From positions 6,572,001-6,636,000 of the forward strand of contig CAUJLY010000001.1 of NCBI GenBank assembly GCA_963281155.1: a DNA stretch of 64,000 nucleotides. Reading direction: 5' to 3'. This stretch comes from Rhabditophanes sp. KR3021 (Eukaryota; Nematoda; Chromadorea; Rhabditida; Alloionematidae). The translations under genes were made by a program, and so were the position numbers. Positions 34,438 through 46,368 of this stretch are shown piece after piece (position 1 is the first letter of the stretch; each line of letters starts with the position of its first letter). The notes beneath the pieces are model-generated. The model was given only the letters and a program-made list of their open reading frames with translations. It did no database searches and was not told the origin of the DNA.

Positions 34438-35648
34438 TGTTAGATTATTAGGAATAATAAGGTGTAAGTTGAGAGGTTAGTCCGGAAGGGTCAATGAACT
34501 TTGAGATTATTCGGATGGTGTTTATAATAAGCTGCATTCCAAATTTCCTTTTGAGATTAATATTGTAAATGCGATTGGAGTTACAATTATTGCAAGGATT
34601 GTGAATATTGTATGACAACCTTTTATGCCAATTTATAATATCGACTTTTGCCACTGGAAAAAAACCTTGTACTAAACGAACTCCGTAATTTGTTTTTGGT
34701 GTAATTCAAGGGCTATTGGAATCCAATATTAAAACTATATTTAACGTGAATCTCAGGAGATATAAGTCTCTGAAGACATATTAAAAATTGATTTGTGTCA
34801 TGTGCATTTTAAATCAGTACGGACAAATACTAATGAATCTACTACTATGTAATTCTGAAATTCCGTAAATTGGTAAATTTGTTCGTAAGATGTTTTTCGT
34901 AAACTTTTCAAAGACCTCGCCCGGAGAGCAGGGAAAAGATGTCAAATATATATTTGATGATCTAGGTACTATGATAGCTTCTCTTTCGAACTAAATAAGT
35001 GGCATTTTCAAAAAAGTATTGGGTCTCAAGGTATTGAGGCCAAACACCTTGACTTTTCCAGACTTGCTCTGGATAGTGTCTTAAATTAAACTTGTTAAAA
35101 AGTGTTGGGCTAGTTTGTAGAGCTGGCAAAATTGAGTTTAATGACATAGATCAAAATTTAACAGCTCAAATAACCTGCTTGAAAGGATAGCTAATAAGGT
35201 AGGATCGCAAAAGGTAAACAAATTTCACTGTATCCATTATAATACAAAAGTAGATCCTATTACACTAATTATGATTCAGTCCTTTTTAATCATGAATCTA
35301 TTTGATTATAAATCTGTTTGAATAAAATATTGTAGAATAGTCTCTTTTATAAAATACCAACATAATTGCTGCTCTTTTTTAAAGCTATTTTAGTTTAACC
35401 AGGTGTCAATGTATTTTGTTACTCCTCGCTTCATAGATTGTTTTATGTACCAAGGTTTTTGATTATTTACCGTCAACCCACTCTTTTCATAAAAATTAGG
35501 AAATATTTTTCCGAACATGTACTCCTCCTGGTAATTAATGTTGATATTTAATGAACTTAATTACTAAGGAAGCTAAGAGTTTTAAATTAATATTTTATCA
35601 AATCATTTTTATTTTAAAATAGGCAGTAAAAGATGCAATAAAGAGTAA
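34438..35648. other. Intergenic, weak coding-like scraps
   Basis: The minus strand at about 34490-34650 reads protein-like in two frames, with a hydrophobic run (IFTILAIIVTPIAFTILIS) in one frame and AAYYKHHPNNLKVH in another; no single open gene can be drawn. A 61-codon minus-strand frame at 34962-35147 has no family features. Confidence 0.35.
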
Positions 35649-37426
35649 TTAAAAGTTTCGTCCAATCATTTGTGGCAAAGTACATCTAAAGAACTCAACA
35701 GAAGTTGGATTGATAGTAATATTCAATTTATCTCCAGGCAAATATAAACCTAGCTTTTGATTTCTCCAAAGGTCATAAAGGTGATAACCGCCTTTATTAA
35801 CTAATCCAACTTTGGTTAAATCAAATTCAGATTCAACAGAATGAGTTCCGCGGTTCAAAAAGGCTAAAGCATAAGAATACAAATTATTCTTTGAATCAAA
35901 TGGAGTAATTGGCTTGAGGTAAACTCCAATCGAACTCATATTAAAAACCAATTTTCCCATTATTCCGAGTGGGTCTTGATCAATGGCAATTACATCTTTG
36001 TTTTGGAGAATTTCTTTGTACTCTGGAAGAATAATTCTTAGGTCGTTGGACATGATTAAAGGTGCAGACCAAATACTCCAGATCGTCATTTGAACCTTGG
36101 ATTGGTCAGCATTAATTTCCGTGTTGCCAACAATAATCTAAAAGGATTCATTTGAATTATTTAAAGAGCTAAATTTACCATATCTGGATCATTCCACTTT
36201 CCAGGGCCATGATTTTCAGCTAATTTGTCCTGATTCTTGTCATAATAATCGATTATACTGAGGATACTGCCCCAACTTCTATTGATATCATCAAAATTCC
36301 TCCACAAATTACAAAATTCTCCGATTTGAGTGTAATTTACTTTGTCAGGTTGATCAATCAAATAAGCTGGCCAAGAACACGAGTATACAATGTCTCTTTT
36401 CGTTTGGGCCAGTAATTTAGAGACGAGTGGATAACCGACAGGCATTAATTCAGTATCGATGTTACAACCATCTAATTTTAAGTAATCAACTTTCCATTCG
36501 GCAAATGTGTCTACATCAATTTTTTCATACTATAACAATTATATACGGAACCATTTTTATCTTTACCTTGTAGCTTCCTGGGTACCTTGAATGGTTAAAA
36601 TTAATAATGTAAGTCTTAATATAGAAGCTAGTTTTTTAATAATTGTGCAAACTGTTGTCTGTTAACAAAACTTTTGGTATGTACTCTTTCGTGGAGGCAG
36701 ACGAAAGTGTTTCACAGTCATAAAACAAAGAGGACTACACTGCGAAACTTAGATGAATTAGAATGATAAAGAAGGCTGTACAAATGTGCACAAATTTAGA
36801 CCTTAAGAAACATGTTGCTTCAAGAAAGAGTTCAATGGATAAAATCGTTGGTTGATCCTTTAATGTCATTTAAAGGCTATGCTCTATTATTTTTGCACTA
36901 TTATTTCAAAACAATATTTTAATAAATGCTTAACTTACCCTCCGCATGTTAGATTACCATAGTCTTCGTAAATGGCAAATTTGAGATTTTTTGCGTGAAT
37001 CTAGATAGACACCACAAATGGTTAACATACAAATTCTTAATAAAACTCACATAATCTGCTAGTGCTGGTATTCCTGATGGAAATCTCTTTAAATCGGCAA
37101 CCAACTTTCCATCACTATTTCTTTGTCTTTCCATCCAGCAATCATCTATGTGAAGGGAAAATATATTTTTTTGCACGAATGTTAATTATACCTATGTGAA
37201 TATATTCATAACCAACATCAGCATATCCATGTTTAACCATAGCATCGGCCATACTCATGTACAAATCCTGGTTGATGCATCCGAAAGGATGTCTTTCACA
37301 ATCAAGTTCACAATAAAACTTAGTCCAACTCATCCATCCCATCGGTGGAAGCCTAACCAATCCATTTTCAAGTTGATACGAAAGATGAACAATAAATAAA
37401 AGACAAATAACACTCTTCAGGGACAT
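35649..37426 (-). CDS. gana-1: Alpha-galactosidase / alpha-N-acetylgalactosaminidase
   Basis: Six exons: 37192-37426, 37051-37145, 36939-37000, 36567-36585 (19 bases), 36179-36529 and 35649-36137. They keep frame and give 416 residues. Glycoside hydrolase family 27. A signal peptide ([18 protein letters not shown]) precedes the hallmark [18 protein letters not shown]. The nucleophile is Asp157 in DYLKLDGCN and the acid/base is Asp218 in [10 protein letters not shown], matching human GLA Asp170 and Asp231. Also conserved are GKWNDPDM and MSNDLR. It should be a lysosomal enzyme removing terminal alpha-galactose or alpha-GalNAc from glycolipids and glycoproteins. Nematodes usually have one such gene (C. 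elegans gana-1) serving both activities. The microexon encodes part of GYPGSYK and is followed by a 37-base intron. Intron 36586-36938 is the longest at 353 bases. Confidence 0.9.
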
Positions 37427-40408
37427 TTTATTAAAAAATAAATGAAACTAAAGGTACCTATTCTCTTTTATTCAATCTAATCACATAACATACATACAAT
37501 CTAATGACCATCCAGCCCTGGCAAAAGGTTAAAGAAACTATTATCTATCTACTATTTGATTAAACTAGAAATTATTCCTTTTTTTAATGATAAAGCTAAA
37601 TGATGTATTAGTTTGTTTGTTTAGACTGATCTTTTACGAGGTGCATTCACTTTAAACGGTCACATTTAATTGCAATAAAGCTGTTCTTTTTGTTCAAATA
37701 TGTGTGATTGGAATTTTTCTTTTTGAATAATCGTTGGCATATAGGATATTTATTATTATTCAAGATCACTTCAACGTATATACTTACACATACTTACACA
37801 CCTTTGGAACTCTCAGATATTTTATATATTTTTATTCATTTTCTTAAAACAAAATAAATCAACCTCCATCCCATCAATTCAAAAGAAAGAGAAGCCAAAG
37901 TTCATCAATAAATTATATATAAATTACATACAATCCAACCACAATCTTGTTATTCCCTCTCAAAAAATGCCCCAAACAAAAAGAATTTATGTTGTTAATA
38001 ATAATTGTGCATTAAAGTGATACACTTGAAGGTATTGTTCATAAGTTCGCCCTGGAAAATAACACATATAATGTCTTGCTTTGAGAGATATAGATATTAA
38101 TCATCATATCAGAATATAATAACATATTCATTATTTTTGTTAGTTGTGACTTGCTATATCACAGCGATAGAGATACTACCTTTTAGCCAGTTAAACAAAC
38201 AAAAATTATCTCTAATTAGCTATGTATTTTTGATTCCTGTTTTGAATAAATATTTTATCAACACAATAAATTATCACATAGTAATTAACTTTCTAAATTT
38301 CATCAATTCATTTGTCTTAGGGTCATTAATATTTCAAATGTAGGCCGCTTTTAATAATTGGCACATAAATCACACCGTCCATTTAATTGCCCTTAAAATG
38401 AGCTCTTTCGCTTTTTGATTGTACATATCATAAAAAGATACTTTATTGCTATCTTACCCCCACCAATTAACACTTCATTAACTATTGGTAGATCTTTTAA
38501 AATAAAGTTGTTACCGCGATGTGTATCTTTGATCTTATTCAATATTGAAATGTCACTAATCAACTCTTTTTTAAATCTTACACCACAATCATTTTTAAAT
38601 CCAAACACAACCATATTTATAAATGAACAAGTAACGGTTCTAAAAAGGTACATCAGTATAATCCTCCAATTAATCAAAACATCTATCTGCGGTTCTGCCA
38701 TGGCAAGACAAGGCACGACTCATCATCTCCCCCACCAAACAGATGTCTATTTGTCAATCGGTGCTGCGGGTGGCAAAAAGATTAAACGATTCTCTATTTA
38801 TATCTATCTCCTCAAATTAACTTGTAATTAGTTGTTAAATGTTCTTGTTTCAAATTGTTCTATTAACAACAAAAAACGGAGGTTTAGGCAGGGCAATAAT
38901 AATAACAGTTGTTGTAACAAAAGTTCCTTACTCTTCTATCATTTTATTTGATTTGCATAAAGCAACTATCTTTCTTTAGAATGGACAGCTAAAAAATTGT
39001 AGATTAAGTATTAAAATAGTCTCAAAATTTCAAGGACCTTTCTTTGCCGTTAAAGTTTATTTGCTCATACAAAATACACTACTATACTTTCTTAAACTAC
39101 ATTACTTTAATATTAGTAGTAGCAGGGTACTTGCTTTTACTACAAATAATTTTTAAATATTTTACTTTAAGTCGTACCCATAAAAGTTATATATCACCTC
39201 TAACCACAAATTCTAAATGATATTTCTCCTAATTACTTATTCCAAACATTAATATATTCTAATATGTTTTGATATGTTTTGGGGTGATAAAACTTTTACT
39301 AAACGGATATGTCAATCTCTTAACTTCTTGTCGAATTATTTCTCATTCATACAAACCTTATCTTTCTCCTTTCAAATTATTAAATGGCTATTAATGTCTT
39401 TTGACCATACAACTAAAAGAAATGTCCATTTTCGTCCAAACTGATGTTTTGTATTTATTCTATAGGAGGACAAAGATTTATTTATTTATACAATATTTAT
39501 TACAATACATTTTTTGTAGAAATAAATTAACACTACTTTATTCTTTTAGTAGTCATTTTTTGCGTCTACATAATCTATTGTTACCTTCTATTCAAAGCAG
39601 AAATATGTGCACCTTCTTTTTTGCTAAAATCACTTTTTCTCATAAGAAGAGACCTCTAAAGTATATTATTATCATACACCTCCATTGTTTATTTCCAAAA
39701 AATGAGCAAAGTTTACAAACCTAACGAGGTTAACATTCACAGAATAAGGTAGAAATCAACATGCTGACAGCTATATACTGACAAAGACTTTTCTTACAAC
39801 AAATGTATTTTACTATTGTAAGATAAATACTAAACAAGGAAATGAGGTGTATATAGTGTATGCGTTTATCTTAAACAAAATCGTATTTAGAAAGAATATG
39901 TATGTATATATTAGTTTGTGCCTCACCTTTTATAAACAATTAAATGCAGTGGCTGTATATTTTTATTATCTGTGTGCATTGAAAACCTGTTACCCCTCAT
40001 TTTCACTTCCACCACAAACTGTATACTCCCGTTTGACTGTAAACTCTTATGCCGAGGGTATATTTGAGTGTGGGGTTAATCATTATTACATAATATCGTT
40101 ATTTACCTTCTGCCCAAGATGTTTCCTCAATATTTGTTTTAGAAAAAGAGGTGTTGTTGACATTACGTTGAACGGAAGAAGGAATTGTGTTTATGGTTGT
40201 GCTTTTCAATCCATTAGAAACCTATATTTTCGGTCTTTTTATGCACTAACTATACTAGATAATATTTACCATTTATTTCAACGTGATTCGTATTTCCATG
40301 GTAACGGACTTACGTGTAGAGCTATATTAGTTTCACTACCTCAAAACTGCTTTCAATTTATCTAAACTTAATCATCCTTGTTTAAATTTATTTTAGCTTA
40401 AAAAGACA
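37427..40408. other. 3-kb intergenic region upstream of two divergent genes
   Basis: Lies between the starts of the galactosidase (minus) and the mucin-like gene (plus), so it should hold both promoters. Long open frames at 38415-38831 and 39847-40365 are without family features, with biased AT-rich codons and no ATG context. tttattttag just before the 40409 start could be a trans-splice acceptor. Confidence 0.5.
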
Positions 40409-41550
40409 ATGACGACTGTTTCGCCATCTGAAACTAGTTTCCATCTTTTATTAAATGATACAACTACGAATGCCCCTTTCACAACATCCACAGACATTCC
40501 CTTTATTTCTACGACAATTGTAAGTACATTGGCGACAACGGCAAATTCTGTTACTTTGGGTGAATTAAATAGTTCATCTCTAATAAACAACAATTCATCG
40601 CTAATAAACAACAATTCATCGCTAATAAACACTATTACATCATTAGCGAACATCTCTACTACAACAATTTCGACATTGATCTCAAACAGTACTGACCCAA
40701 TTGTACAGATATTACTGAATTCATCAGCTTCAACATCATCTCATCCAACCATTAATCCTCTACACCAAAATTTAAAGGTTAATGGCACTCTGATGGATGA
40801 ATCGAGTACAAACCATCGTCTAAATGACAACATTAACCACATGAATAAGAGTATTGTCAAAGTATTGAAAGATTTGACTAGTAACGTGACAAATGGCACA
40901 ATCGGAGCTATTGGCAAGGTAGATGAAATAAGCACTCAACCACCTGATGTCACGACGGCACCATACAATATATTTGGTAATTTAAAAAATGATGTATTAA
41001 TTAATCAAGCTTTTGTAGTTTCGTATCCTTACTTATTTTACGCTTTTTTATTGCTACTGATTTTAATAATTATAACCGTCTTTACGGCTATAGTAACATT
41101 TCTAATTAGAAATAGAAAACGAATTATTCGACAGGAAAGTAATGATGCTTTACATAAATTTCAATCTCCTGTCAGATATACCCTTTTTTCGTGTTGTCCT
41201 TGTTTCGAGAAAGAAAAGAAGCATTATGAAGAACCGTTAGAAAGGCAAAACTCGGCTTCTAATTTAGGACCTTACAGAAGACCACCGCTCCCACCTGTTA
41301 GAAGAGCTGATGAGAATGAAGGTAATCGAGACAATCATGAATGTAATTACTATTTTTAGATGGCTACAAAGGCTCATACATCCCACGCGCAAATCAACTT
41401 AAACCGATCCAATTAGACGCAGCTGTTTATGGGACTCTGGAAAAAAGTGCTCCATCAACGTTAACCAAAAATACTTTCTCAACAACTTTAGACTCCAATT
41501 CTCCTTCTTCATACAGACATCCTCACTACTCAAGATCAACTTTAAATTAA
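40409..41550 (+). CDS. Mucin-like single-pass membrane protein with a proline-rich tail
   Basis: Exons 40409-41321 and 41360-41550 join in phase 1 (38-base intron) to 367 residues. The first 190 residues are Ser/Thr/Asn-rich with many N-glycosylation sequons and three copies of SSLINNN, so they should be heavily glycosylated. One membrane helix follows (LFYAFLLLLILIIITVFTAI), then RNRKR as a stop-transfer sequence. The tail has a Cys-rich patch (LFSCCPCFEKEKK) that may be palmitoylated, and a proline motif YRRPPLPPVRR typical of SH3 ligands. Exon 2 adds a Ser/Tyr-rich end. There is no cleavable signal peptide, so a type III orientation is likely, though an unseen upstream exon could supply one. 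The family is not recognised. Confidence 0.75.
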
Positions 41551-42839
41551 ATTTTTACATAATAACAATATTTGTAGATAATAGATGTATTTGTTCGAAA
41601 GTTTTATTAATAAATTTATTGGAGTTAATTGTAACTTGGTGAGGATTTTTGATTAAAACGATGAGGTAACATTTATTTAGCCAAGCAGATTAGGAAATCG
41701 CTTTATTATTAATATCGAACTTACTTCTGTTCGTATTAATTTATTTATTTCTTTGATATTAGTCGTCAAGCTTACTTTCATCCGTGTAAATTCATATATT
41801 TATTCTTAATCATCAAACTTACTTCTGTTCGTGTTAAGTGAATATTTACTTGAATGTCATATTATTCATAAGAGGCTGTCCACTACTACCATTTAAATTC
41901 ACACTTCAAAAACTTTAAATTCAATAGTAAAAACAAACAAAAAAGAACCATCTACATAATTGATTCTATAATATACGAAAGAGTCTTTGAATGTCTAAAA
42001 AAATTCAAAAACAACACTAAACGTGATGTGTTGGGTGTATTTCTACACCAATACATTACGAAAAAGCAAAAATTATGAGTAAATAAAAGACGAATTGTGT
42101 ATATATTTTTATTTGTAAGGAACAGCTGTCTTCGAATATTATAGAGATATTTATAGGATACTTGTGGTTGCCTTCTACTACGATTACAATTACAATCACA
42201 TTTTGATAGATGTTGATGGCAATCGCGATATACAAAGTTATCCACATCTTTTTTAGTCTTATCTTTGTTAGATCAATAAGTTTTGTTGTACTGATATCAA
42301 AAACAACATATTTAAACACTTATTTCGTCATCTTTTTGACAAAATTAGTTTGTTTTTATTATAACGTATCTTCGACAAAAACAAAAGACATTTTTTACCT
42401 ATACACATCAATCAGCTGGTCAATTCGACTACACTCTCTATCTCCATAAAATCAACTTTCCTAACATTTATATGCATATCTCTCCTCCTATAATATTCCA
42501 TTTTTTTGCCATTAACGTAACTATCGCAACGAATTGATTGCTTCTCCAACACTATTAAATTATCCGCTCCCTTACCGATTAAAATAAACTGGTAGTAGTG
42601 GTGGTAGCAAGGCCTTTTCAACTCACACACTGACTCTCGAAACTACTCTTTTTAGGCATCATACACAATCATTCTTCCAAAAAACAAAATAATTTGATGA
42701 TATATTAGATACAGCAGGTACATTACACCTTTAATATTGTATTTTCTATACTGATTTTGGAGTTACCTTCATTTCGAAAACGGAGGCAGTTGTAGAAGAT
42801 ATTCGATTGGGAGTACTTTCTTTTTTATATAGATAGATT
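41551..42839. other. Intergenic, no gene seen
   Basis: Apart from the short repeat at 41714-41855, AT-rich DNA with overlapping short frames only. Confidence 0.5.
41714..41855. repeat. Three degenerate copies of a 49-base repeat
   Basis: CTTACTTCTGTTCGT-type cores start at 41720, 41771 and 41818, each followed by a similar AT tail. The third core matches the first exactly; the second differs at four bases. Confidence 0.65.
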
Positions 42840-44570
42840 ATGGAAAACAACTCAGTGCCAAAGGACAATGACGAACAAGAAAGTGGGGTTGTTCCTGATC
42901 CTGGTCCAGAGGCTATTAAAACGATGGCAACTATCTTCAAGGCTGTATCCATTGAGATAGATGATACCCAATTGCGAGAAGAAGAAGCTCAATGTATCGT
43001 CACTAGACCACCAAAAAGAGCATGGAATGAAGAGTGGGAAAGCCAATCATTTGAACCAGCCATCATGCGTCGCCACTCAAGTATATCATCTCTAGCTGTT
43101 GGAATGGACGAAGAAGAGTATGAGTACGGGGGAGATGTGCAATACGAATGTGAGTCGGATTTAGGCTTCGACAAGGAAGACTCTTTCAGTGAAATAGACG
43201 AATCCGAATTTCCCGATCTACCGCACAAAGAAGGCAATCTCAATTCAGAAGATGAAATGGATACAGACATTTCCTTTAATTCAAACCTAGAGGATCAATT
43301 CCGAAAGTTACTTGTTACAGCGAATATGTTTATTATCAAGATAATTGGCGATGGCTCCTGCATGTTTCGAGCCATTTCACACCAACTTTTCGGTGACGAA
43401 GATTCTCATCTTCAACTACGACGGGCCTGCATCGAGTATTTGCACCAAAATAAATCCTATTACTGCAATTTTGTGACACAAGACTTCAATGCTTATTTAG
43501 CTCGTAAGATGTGTCCTTTTGTCTTCGGGAACCACATGGAAATTAATGCGTTGGCAGCCATTTTGGGTAGGCCGATTGAAGTTTACGAGTACACCCTCAA
43601 ACCATCAACTCTCATTACTCCTGAGAGATTGTACTCAACTGCTCCTTTAAGAGTTTCCTACCACCAACAATTCCATTACAATTCTCTTTGTGTGATGGAA
43701 TGTCCTTATGTTACGAATGCCCTACATGTTCCCGAACTTGATCCAGAAACTCTTAATAAACACGTAACTGTCTCTCCATTGCCCTTGTTTTTTAATATCA
43801 GAGAAGTAATTAATACTAAATGGTTGACTGAACTAAATGCTGGTACTCCGCTTGCTGACAGTGAAGAGAAGTTCACGGATACTGAGTATCTTACTACTTT
43901 GATCAAATTACGCCAACATATGTCATGGGAAGATTATCATGCCTTCGAAGCTATGACTAATAAGAAGTTGAGGGATGAGAATTTGGCTAATGAGGCGGTT
44001 CAAATTATGGCTAATAATCATAGATTGGCAGAAGAGGCTACACTAATGGAAGTTGCCACTGAAGAAGCTAAAAAAGCAGAATTTTTGTATCGTCCGGATG
44101 CTGTTAATGAATTAATTATGGGCTTTGAATTAAAATGTTGCATGGGGGAGGAGATTGCAACGGACATATTTAATGTGAAGTTTAATTGTTATTATTGCAT
44201 GGAATTGGAAAGGGTTCTGGATTTCTGGGCTATTGATAGGAGTGTAGATGTTGATATGCTGGATATGTTTATCGGTGGAATTGTAAAGAATGAATTAAGA
44301 AATAGCTCAGAAGAGCCATCTTTTGAAGGACAAGAAGAAACAACAATCGCATTTGAGGAAGTAGGTGAAAACGACATGTCTCCAGACTCGGGTGAGGAAG
44401 CAAAAAGTGTGGAAGAATCAATGGAACTCGGTGCATCTTCGGAAGACGGATGTGCAGGTAATGAAGAAGGTTCAGTCAAAAAACGGTTTTCAAAAAAATG
44501 GAAGATGGTAATGGCACAGCAAGCTTTTCACAAGAAATTCTTCTCAACAGATAATCTTCGTCGGTATTAA
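42840..44570 (+). CDS. OTU deubiquitinase of the OTUD5/DUBA type
   Basis: A single exon of 576 residues. An acidic, low-complexity N-terminus precedes the OTU cysteine-protease domain at about 160-285. The catalytic residues are Asp171 and Cys174 in GDGSCMFRAIS and His279 in HYNSL. The intervening LARKMCPFVFGNHMEINALAA and PIEVYEYT follow human OTUD5 closely, as does RVSYHQQFHYNS. A helical region with SWEDYHAF and an acidic C-terminus follow, ending in a basic stretch. OTUD5 cleaves K48/K63 chains and acts in immune signalling and chromatin-linked development. The substrate-binding C-terminal UIM motif of the human protein is not obvious here. The absence of introns is notable beside its multi-exon neighbours. 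Confidence 0.8.
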   Translation: MENNSVPKDNDEQESGVVPDPGPEAIKTMATIFKAVSIEIDDTQLREEEAQCIVTRPPKRAWNEEWESQSFEPAIMRRHSSISSLAVGMDEEEYEYGGDVQYECESDLGFDKEDSFSEIDESEFPDLPHKEGNLNSEDEMDTDISFNSNLEDQFRKLLVTANMFIIKIIGDGSCMFRAISHQLFGDEDSHLQLRRACIEYLHQNKSYYCNFVTQDFNAYLARKMCPFVFGNHMEINALAAILGRPIEVYEYTLKPSTLITPERLYSTAPLRVSYHQQFHYNSLCVMECPYVTNALHVPELDPETLNKHVTVSPLPLFFNIREVINTKWLTELNAGTPLADSEEKFTDTEYLTTLIKLRQHMSWEDYHAFEAMTNKKLRDENLANEAVQIMANNHRLAEEATLMEVATEEAKKAEFLYRPDAVNELIMGFELKCCMGEEIATDIFNVKFNCYYCMELERVLDFWAIDRSVDVDMLDMFIGGIVKNELRNSSEEPSFEGQEETTIAFEEVGENDMSPDSGEEAKSVEESMELGASSEDGCAGNEEGSVKKRFSKKWKMVMAQQAFHKKFFSTDNLRRY

Positions 44571-45190
44571 ATGGTTTCATCATTATTGTTTATTGTTAAA
44601 TTAACATTTTTCTGTTAGGGTAGGTATATTATTTTATTGTCAAAGAAAGAAATACTTATATGGTGGTATATCTTTTTTGTTTACAAATACATATAAAACA
44701 AGATCTTTATTTTTTAAGGAATAGATATATTTATCTTAATTATGTGGTATTTTATTACATGTATGTTTTTTGTATATATCAGACGTGCAATTTGGAAAAT
44801 AATAGAAATAAAATTTGTTTTTATGTAAATTTTGTATGTATTTATGAACCTTCAATTACTTCTAAACTTAGTCTCTTAATTTATTGTTTAATTAAAATGT
44901 CGCACGGGGATGCTCTGAGTCTCTATGGCGAAGTTCCGCGTCAAAAAATGTCCGGATTCAATTTATAGATATTATCTATATATTATTATATTCATATTTA
45001 TGATGTATATGTAACCCTCTCCATTTAATAATAAAGTACCTATCCTGATGTCGTTCTCTAAGTCCCTTGCCGAACTCCGTACCACCTATGGGGGAGGTCT
45101 TAATAGAAATAATAAAATGTTATTGATTGTAAACTGTATAAGAAGATTCTTTTATTATCAAAATATTAAAATAAGATGTAAAATACAAAG
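44571..45190. other. Intergenic with two related GC-rich segments
   Basis: Between the converging ends of the OTU and TMEM41 genes. GC-rich segments at 44897-44966 and 45048-45106 stand out from the AT-rich background and resemble each other (cores 44913-44942 and 45056-45083, both with a CTCT-AGTC...CGAA-TCCG pattern). No known RNA or protein is recognised. Confidence 0.5.
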
Positions 45191-46020
45191 CTAATGAGAC
45201 TTTGTCTTGTATCTGTTCCAAACAACTGGTGCGAGTGATAATATTGCAAAAAATGAAAGCAATCCAATCGAGTTCCATGACCACATGTGATTTGTATCTG
45301 TCATCATGTTGAGTGTTTGCCCAGCTTGAATAAAAACAAACGATGGAGGAGCAACTCCGAAGAGGGTTCCCAAAAAGAATGGTTTAAGAGGGACATTTAA
45401 GATAGGAGAAGACATATTGATAAACCAATTAGGCAAAATTGGAGTTACTCGTAAGAAGAAAATATAATTGAACATATTCTTTTGATGTTTATCTATCTCC
45501 CTTTGCCAAGTTTTTATTTTGTCTGGACAGTAGTAGATTAAAGCTTCGCGAGCAACCCATTGTGAGAGAAAGTAGCATACTGTTGCGCCGATTGCTGAGC
45601 ACTAAATTTAATAATTATTGTCAAAAATGAATCATAATAATACACTAACCATGCAAACAAGAATACAAGCATGGTAAAACTTGAATAAGTACCCAGACAA
45701 AATAGTTAAGAATAGAGATCCGGGAATTGCAAAAGACTGTAAAACAATATAAATTCCAACCACTGCACTCAAAACATTATAATAATGATGATCAGTATAC
45801 TTCGAAAGAACTATCCCCAAATTCTTTGCATTTTCAATTGTTCTAGGATATTTTAAATTAACCTTGTCTTCACTAGTCAAAAATTAATAATTTTTTTAAA
45901 TAACTAATTAACTTACGGAGTGAGAGCCGGAAAATGCAAATAAATTGAGTAAAGGACAGCTACATAAATAGAAACTATTCCTACTATCAAAGCAATTTTA
46001 TTACTAACGGATAATTTCAT
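45191..46020 (-). CDS. TMEM41 (stasimon) VTT-domain lipid scramblase
   Basis: Exons 45917-46020, 45650-45872 and 45191-45601 join in frame to 245 residues. Multi-pass ER membrane protein of the DedA/VTT family. Family signatures seen: an N-terminal helix (IALIVGIVSIYVAVLYSIYL), SFAIPGSLFLTILSGYLF in the first re-entrant loop, and LRVTPILPNWFINMSSPI with LFGVAPPSFVFIQAG in the second. These are almost residue for residue those of human TMEM41B, an ER phospholipid scramblase needed for autophagosome and lipoprotein formation; stasimon also affects motor circuits. Human TMEM41B has about 291 residues; the shorter N-terminus accounts for the difference. Whether it is the A or B type is not decided. 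Confidence 0.88.
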
Positions 46021-46368
46021 TTAAAGTATTGAATTTTAATATGGAAAATGCTCGATAGTAATAAATAGTCGGGGATGTAATTAGCATGTCGTCAGCTTTA
46101 TAGCGACATTTGTTGGAAGGAAGTGTCTTGAATGAGACATAAAAAGATTGAAATTTGAATTATAGAAAATAATGTCTCGAAGCTGAAAAGATTGTCCAAA
46201 CAATGCTTCTGAATACTATTAACTAAGTCTTATTTCCTTAAAATTAATAGACAATTTTTTAGGTGAAATACTTCAATCTTCTTAAGGACAATTTATAATT
46301 ATTATTACTTTTATTAGTTACAAAAAAATTAATATACACCGATTCCTAAATATTTAAGGGAAATAAAA
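46021..46368. other. Intergenic, 3' flank of the Wnt gene
   Basis: AT-rich; nothing beyond likely 3' UTR and the TMEM41 promoter. Confidence 0.5.

Noticed and set aside
34962..35147. Mariner-like transposase scrap
   Set aside because: The 61 codons contain no recognisable transposase motif.
38415..38831. A 138-codon plus-strand frame with an overlapping 107-codon minus-strand frame
   Set aside because: Mirror open frames on both strands without family features; typical chance frames.
39847..40365. A 172-codon plus-strand open frame
   Set aside because: No ATG at its start, Tyr/Phe/Ile-rich composition expected from AT-rich DNA, no motif, and it sits in the likely promoter of the mucin-like gene.
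44897..45106. Hammerhead ribozyme
   Set aside because: CTGATG and CGAA fragments occur, but the conserved CUGAUGA...GAAA core and three stems cannot be formed.
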